Shown piece by piece: positions 60,201 through 64,000 of a stretch of 64,000 nt of DNA. Positions within the stretch are counted from its first letter, which is position 1; each line of letters starts with the position of its first letter. Under the pieces are notes generated by a model. That model did not search any database, had not been told where the DNA came from, and worked only from the letters and a program-made list of their open reading frames with translations. The translations under genes were made by a program, and so were the position numbers. Source of the DNA: Smittia aterrima. Lineage: Eukaryota; Arthropoda; Insecta; Diptera; Chironomidae. The stretch covers positions 12,152,001-12,216,000 of the forward strand of contig CP093831.1 of the NCBI GenBank assembly GCA_033063855.1, written 5' to 3'.

Positions 60201-60736
60201 CGGTGAATCGAAGACGAGAGAAGATCACCGGGCTCTGTCGGAATGCTCCATTGTACTGAGCCGCCATTAAACAAATCTAACGTTGAAAGTCGGCCATCGA
60301 GTGTTGTAACGTAAAGATGCCTGAATGCAACAAAAAAGAAAGAAACGCAAGAAGTTAGAAATTTGTGAAATCGTTTGGCTTTGGAGTTATATTCGGTAAT
60401 TAAGATCGAAAGGTGTTTGCTTAACAGAATACGTAAATGTTTTCCTGAGCTACGCATGAGTAAGCGTTTCTTATCATACGATGAAATAACGACGATTAAA
60501 ACGAATCGCGGCCTTGAAATCAAAGAAGACTTTTACCTTTTGTTAGCATCGCGATCGTTGATTATTTTCTCATCGCAGAACGGTAGTTCTTCAGTTTTAG
60601 CTTCTGAATCGTCGATGTCGTTTGACACTGATGGATTTGTACTAACATTTCTCACTAGCAAAGCAAATGCTATTAAAATTGGAATTAACACGGTTTTATC
60701 AAATTTAAAACAGTTCAGGATCGATAGAACACTCAT
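57273..60736 (-). CDS. PEK: PERK, eIF2-alpha kinase 3 (pancreatic eIF2-alpha kinase)
   Basis: ER transmembrane stress sensor that phosphorylates eIF2-alpha. Exons (minus): 60736-60537, 60320-57500, 57443-57273; 1063 aa. Signal-anchor-like N-terminus (IPILIAFALLV); luminal PQQ/WD-like beta repeats (HLYVTTLDGRLSTLDLFNG and on); transmembrane helix near residue ~505 (ISVIALTTAFLINIAL); kinase domain with glycine loop GKGGFGVVFEV, catalytic Lys in YAIKRI, a long acidic insert (~250 residues) typical of PERK, HRDLKPGNIFF, DFGLVTD, activation loop HTQRVGTSLYMSPEQ; C-terminal lobe crosses the last splice (SKDE-YELLKLMLSKRPEERP). Start: the frame begins slightly earlier, but the first ATG is 60736. 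Confidence 0.95.
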
Positions 60737-60990
60737 ATTTAACACTTTCTCTGATGCATAATTACATCAACCACCTTTGCTTATCACTATCCAGTGCTGT
60801 TTTCACCTCGACAATCCTGAATTGCTTAATGTTTTGTTGTGAGCTTTGACTTGTTGTTTATCTCCTACGTGTAGCCGTAGCTTCCGGGGATTTCGTGCGC
60901 CGTTTTTTGATTTCCACTTTTCCAAAGATTTTAATAAATAATTTGAACTTCAAAGCAAGAAAGCAGAAAGAATAATCACACAAGTGAACA

Positions 60991-61407
60991 ATGAAACTTT
61001 ATCCGATTTTTCGACAACTAGCTGGTAAATCATTCCAAGCTGGTGACACTGTGAAGTTGACAAGAACAATCACGCAATTGGATTTGGATCGTTTCTCTGA
61101 AATTTCTGGTGATCACAATCCAGTGCACAAAAGCAGTTTTCAAAATGGGAAGTCACTGGTACATGGAGCGTTTCTGAACAGCATTGTCTCAGCTGTAATT
61201 GGAACAAAACTTCCTGGAGCTGGCACTATCGTCGTATCACAAAGCTTCGAATTCCCGAAAAAATGTTTTGTGGATGACCCAATAGAAATTTCCGTTGAGC
61301 TCACTGAAGTCAGAAAAATACTTAAAGTCAAGTACGAGTGCCATCAGAACAGAAGTTTAGTGTTTCAGGGAGAAGCAAAGTTAATGATGAGCCCAATTAC
61401 TCTTTAA
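60991..61407 (+). CDS. HTD2: HTD2-like (R)-hydroxyacyl-thioester dehydratase (MaoC hot-dog fold)
   Basis: Dehydrates 3-hydroxyacyl-ACP in mitochondrial fatty acid synthesis. Single exon, 138 aa, usual size. Catalytic hydratase-2 motif FSEISGDHNPVHKS (Asp and His) at about residues 36-49, then VHGAFLNSIVSAVIG, the substrate-side helix, and PGAGTIVVSQSFEFPKK. The N-terminus MKLYPIFRQLAGKSF is short and basic/hydrophobic, compatible with mitochondrial import. Divergently oriented from PERK (60736). It lies about 6 kb from the ACP array, notable because ACP is its natural substrate carrier, though no operon-like logic applies in an insect. Confidence 0.88.
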   Translation: MKLYPIFRQLAGKSFQAGDTVKLTRTITQLDLDRFSEISGDHNPVHKSSFQNGKSLVHGAFLNSIVSAVIGTKLPGAGTIVVSQSFEFPKKCFVDDPIEISVELTEVRKILKVKYECHQNRSLVFQGEAKLMMSPITL

Positions 61408-61473
61408 TTAACTTTATTTAAAACATGTAGATAACCAGCCACAATCAAGATAACTATTTGCATTTAAGTTGAT

Positions 61474-62880
61474 TTAGATTTGAAAGTAAGAACACAAGAG
61501 GAAAGTTAGGAAAAGTATGACAATGATCAGAATGACTGCGGCCCATGCCGGGAAAGTGTCTAAAAAATATAAAATTCGTTTGAATAAGCAAAATAAATTA
61601 TTATTGTTTAACTCACGTCTATACTGCAAACTATGAATGCAAATGCGATTGTCCACAGAGAACGACACAACTGAAGCTTCTGAATCGCTTGAGATTGGTG
61701 GAGCATCTTTTGCCAAAACAGGAATGAACTCGAGTCCAGTAACGAACATCGAATGAGCACCAGAAACATGAAGAACCTTTTGCAAGCTGAAGGCAATGTA
61801 AATTGAGACTGATCCGCTAAACATTGTTCCAACAGCGATAAATCGTCCATCGTCGCGAACAGCCAGGGCTGACAAACTTTCATCAATACCGACGATATTG
61901 TTGAGTCTTCCCGTTTCCGTATTCCATTGCTGCAAAAATCCCTTTTGCTTCCCAGCTTTACCAAAAGGATTGGATAGAGTGAAGAGCCGATAATTATCAG
62001 ATTTTCCCTCAATCGTTGCATATCGGCATCGTTTGAATAAATATTTGACTCCCTCTGGAGGTGTCCATTGAAGCTTTCTCAATTCCTTTCCTGTATTTAC
62101 AGCCCAGACTATCGCCAAACCGTCTTTCGAGACAGAAAGAACATTCTTGTTATCAGGACTAAAATCAATGTCGTCGATTTCTTTTTGATGAGCAGCAATA
62201 TCGACTAGAGGTGTCATCCTTGGAAAATTCCAAACACGGATGTGTCCATCGAGGCCACCAGTTGCCATGAATCTTCCGTCGGGACTTATCCTCACGACCC
62301 TTTGTAGAGGCTCATTTTGTGTGAAGTCAGTTTGAATTGAGTCAGCAGCCTTAATTTCAAAGTAAACCCGTTTCATCCTATTAATGTCATTGTTATCGCT
62401 ATTCTCTTGTCCAACAGATTCAGTTCGATTGCGAGTGTTTCTTTGTCTCAATTCTGTTGTTGTTGATTCTCTACGATTGTTAGTCTCTTTTGGCGGTAAT
62501 TGCCCAACTTTTGAATTAATAACAAACATCTGTGAATGACTTTCTTGCCCAACAACCAACAAAGACTTTCTGTCAACATTTCTTATTGACATGTTCATCA
62601 CGACTTCAGATCCAGTTTCGTGTCTCTGAATTTCTTCCGCCACAAAATGCTGGCCATTGTGAAACAGTTCGTAGATCTCGAATCCATTGGCAACCCCTGT
62701 CTTGGCTGACCCACCTCCTCCTGCTACTAATAAGTGCCTAGAAGATTAATATTTCATTAGAAAGTTGGAAGTTATTTAGTTTTCGAGGATTCACCTGCTC
62801 GTGAGCATTTCTGCGGCGTACAAAGGAAAATTGACTTTGGCCAGAAGACAATCTGTCACCATGTTCTTATTTGACCCCAT
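61474..62880 (-). CDS. PREB: PREB/Sec12, Sar1 guanine-nucleotide exchange factor
   Basis: ER membrane protein that activates Sar1 to start COPII vesicle budding. Exons (minus): 62880-62795, 62737-61617, 61559-61474; 430 aa. Seven-bladed WD40 propeller: LLVAGGGGSAKTGVANGFEI near the N-terminus, VRISPDGRFMATGGLDGHIR, IDDIDFSPDNKNVLSVSKDG, FIAVGTMFSGSVSIY and SFSVDNRICIHSLQYR. A C-terminal transmembrane helix (WAAVILIIVILFLTFLLC) anchors it, with nearly no luminal tail. The conserved K-loop GGGGSAKTGVANG matches Sec12. It converges with HTD2: the two stop codons are 67 bases apart. Confidence 0.93.
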
Positions 62881-63775
62881 GTTAACTATCGTTTCGTCGA
62901 GTTTCTTTAATTTTTCCTATTCTGCTGATTTGTAAGAAGATTCTGGGGGCAAAACTACAAACTGGCTTCGTGGTGATCTTCAGCCTGCGGCCATCACAAT
63001 TAATTTTATAGAGAGAAATATTAGTTTATTGAATTAAGGTTGTTTTGCAATATCAAGCACTTCAAATAATTCGTTGATATTTTTCTTCATTACAACAAGA
63101 AAATTATTTTGGAGGCCTCAACAAAAAAATGTGTTTCAGGCCGAAGTGACAAAATCTAAATCGTAGTCGCGTTTCTTTTAAAATTAATGAAAAAAAGTTA
63201 AATCGTCTCGCTATTCTCAAAAGAAAACAAAAAATTGACTAAAGATAACGCCGTTAGTTAAACGAGTCGTGAGTGAGCAATTAAAAATATTTTGAGGCGA
63301 TCGAGAGAGCAAAGCATTTAAACAAATAACAAAAAATATAAACATTCGAAAAGAGAAGCGAATTTGTAAATATCCTTGCATTTCGGCGTGTTTCTTTGAT
63401 TCTGAAGGGGATAATGAGAAGGTAAGTTAGCGCAATAATAAAATATTAGTTGATATGAGCTTAAGTGATCTTGTGGAGAGGACAACAAAAATTATCTTGA
63501 TAACTTTGACCGCGTCCAGAACTCATTTGTTGAACATTTCATTTATTTCCATAGCCCTTCGCAATCATTCATGTGAAACGATGATTTAAAGATAACTAAC
63601 ATGAACTTTTAATTATTATTTTAGGTACAAATCACATCAAATGTCGGACTTGTGGAGTTTAAGATGAAATAGTGCAAGGATATGTGACCAGCTCCTGCCT
63701 TCTGATCTACTCGAATCATTATCACGAAGTGTTTTTAGTCAACGAAGCTAGAAGTAATCGAAAAAATTAGGCAAA
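62881..63775 (+). other. Divergent promoter region of PREB and Chip; Chip 5' UTR intron
   Basis: A probable 5' UTR exon of Chip ends at 63421 with donor GTAAGT, and an acceptor TATTTTAG ends at 63624; the spliced leader continues to the ATG at 63776. The left part should contain the PREB promoter. A long plus-strand AT-rich leader with no coding frame lies between. Confidence 0.55.
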
Positions 63776-64000
63776 ATGAATAATATGGGAATGGTGAGAC
63801 CAGATATGTATCGAGGAGGAGGGCCAGGAATGTGCCCGCCAGATTTTAAGCCTCCATCAGAAACGCAACCTCCAGCTCCAAGCAATCCGAAGAAGAGAAG
63901 AAAAACTGCAGCATCAGCAGCAAATAATGCCATTCAACCGACACCCCCTCCAACTCCAGCAGACCTACTTCCGCCTCCTTTGTCAGGCTACGGAGACACA
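63776..64000 (+). CDS. Chip: LIM domain-binding protein Chip/Ldb, N-terminal part (runs off window)
   Basis: Transcription cofactor that dimerises and bridges LIM-homeodomain and GATA factors. The visible 75 codons start MNNMGMVRPDMYRGGGPG and contain a basic stretch NPKKRRKTAA (likely nuclear localisation) and the Pro-rich motif DLLPPPLSGYGDT, characteristic of insect Chip just before the dimerisation domain. The exon is open to the window end; the dimerisation and LIM-interaction domains lie beyond. The ATG follows a 5' UTR intron. Confidence 0.9.
   Translation, partial: MNNMGMVRPDMYRGGGPGMCPPDFKPPSETQPPAPSNPKKRRKTAASAANNAIQPTPPPTPADLLPPPLSGYGDT

Noticed and set aside
1..64000. tRNA, rRNA, CRISPR or transposon with clear termini
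   Set aside because: I looked for TTCRA-type loops, direct-repeat arrays, reverse transcriptase or transposase motifs and long terminal inverted repeats and saw none; short elements could be missed by eye.

Overview
The window is eukaryotic nuclear DNA, AT-rich, with many short GT-AG introns (mostly 48-76 nt), and a gene content that is clearly insect and dipteran: an insect odorant receptor, peritrophin-type chitin-binding proteins, an MBF2-family secreted protein, an insect RGK GTPase with the C-terminal CxxLxVL motif, and Chip/Ldb. Small introns and close gene packing suggest a compact nematoceran (midge- or mosquito-like) genome; this assignment is an inference. All exon models below were derived by hand from reading frames, splice consensus and phase matching; for complete models the exon sum is a whole number of codons.

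Layout. 1-11181 (+): the 3' part of an RGK-type GTPase gene whose 8.5 kb intron carries a complete odorant receptor gene on the opposite strand (6567-7875). 13292-18513: an AIFM3-like Rieske/FAD oxidoreductase gene (+) in which two full enzyme modules are spliced in frame into one polypeptide, flanked by two minus-strand peritrophin-like genes with the same two-exon design. 19773-22511 (-): a TMCC-family ER coiled-coil membrane protein. 22512-29628: a gene-poor stretch. 29629-31158 (-): eEF1-delta with a large in-frame Lys-rich cassette exon. 31932-35358 (+): MANF, an ATPSCKMT-like methyltransferase and a BTB protein. 35616-37647 (-): an LRR membrane protein. 40025-43979 (-): a VWC-domain membrane protein whose reading frame is interrupted by one in-frame UGA in a UGA-CUA context exactly at the transmembrane segment. 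44447-46822 (+): roadblock dynein light chain, D-aspartate oxidase (ends in SRL) and an MBF2-like protein. 47878-50581 (-): a KHDRBS/quaking-related KH protein and RpS14.

51023-54813 (+) holds the most unusual region: a tandem array of six small acyl-carrier-protein (ACP) genes and gene remnants, each with one short intron and a conserved upstream leader. They resemble bacterial/plastid ACP (the GADSLD type) rather than the mitochondrial ACP usual in animals, and no mitochondrial presequence is visible. One copy has lost the phosphopantetheine serine, one is truncated and one is frameshifted, so the array is still being gained and lost. It is a good candidate for an ancient bacterial transfer that was domesticated, acquired an intron and expanded.

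55074-64000: YOD1 deubiquitinase (+), a small orphan gene with a clear TATA/Inr promoter (-), PERK eIF2-alpha kinase (-), an HTD2-like hydroxyacyl-thioester dehydratase (+), PREB/Sec12 (-) and the first coding exon of Chip/Ldb (+). Several genes concern ER stress and secretion (MANF, PERK, PREB, YOD1, TMCC), but there is no evidence that this proximity is functional.
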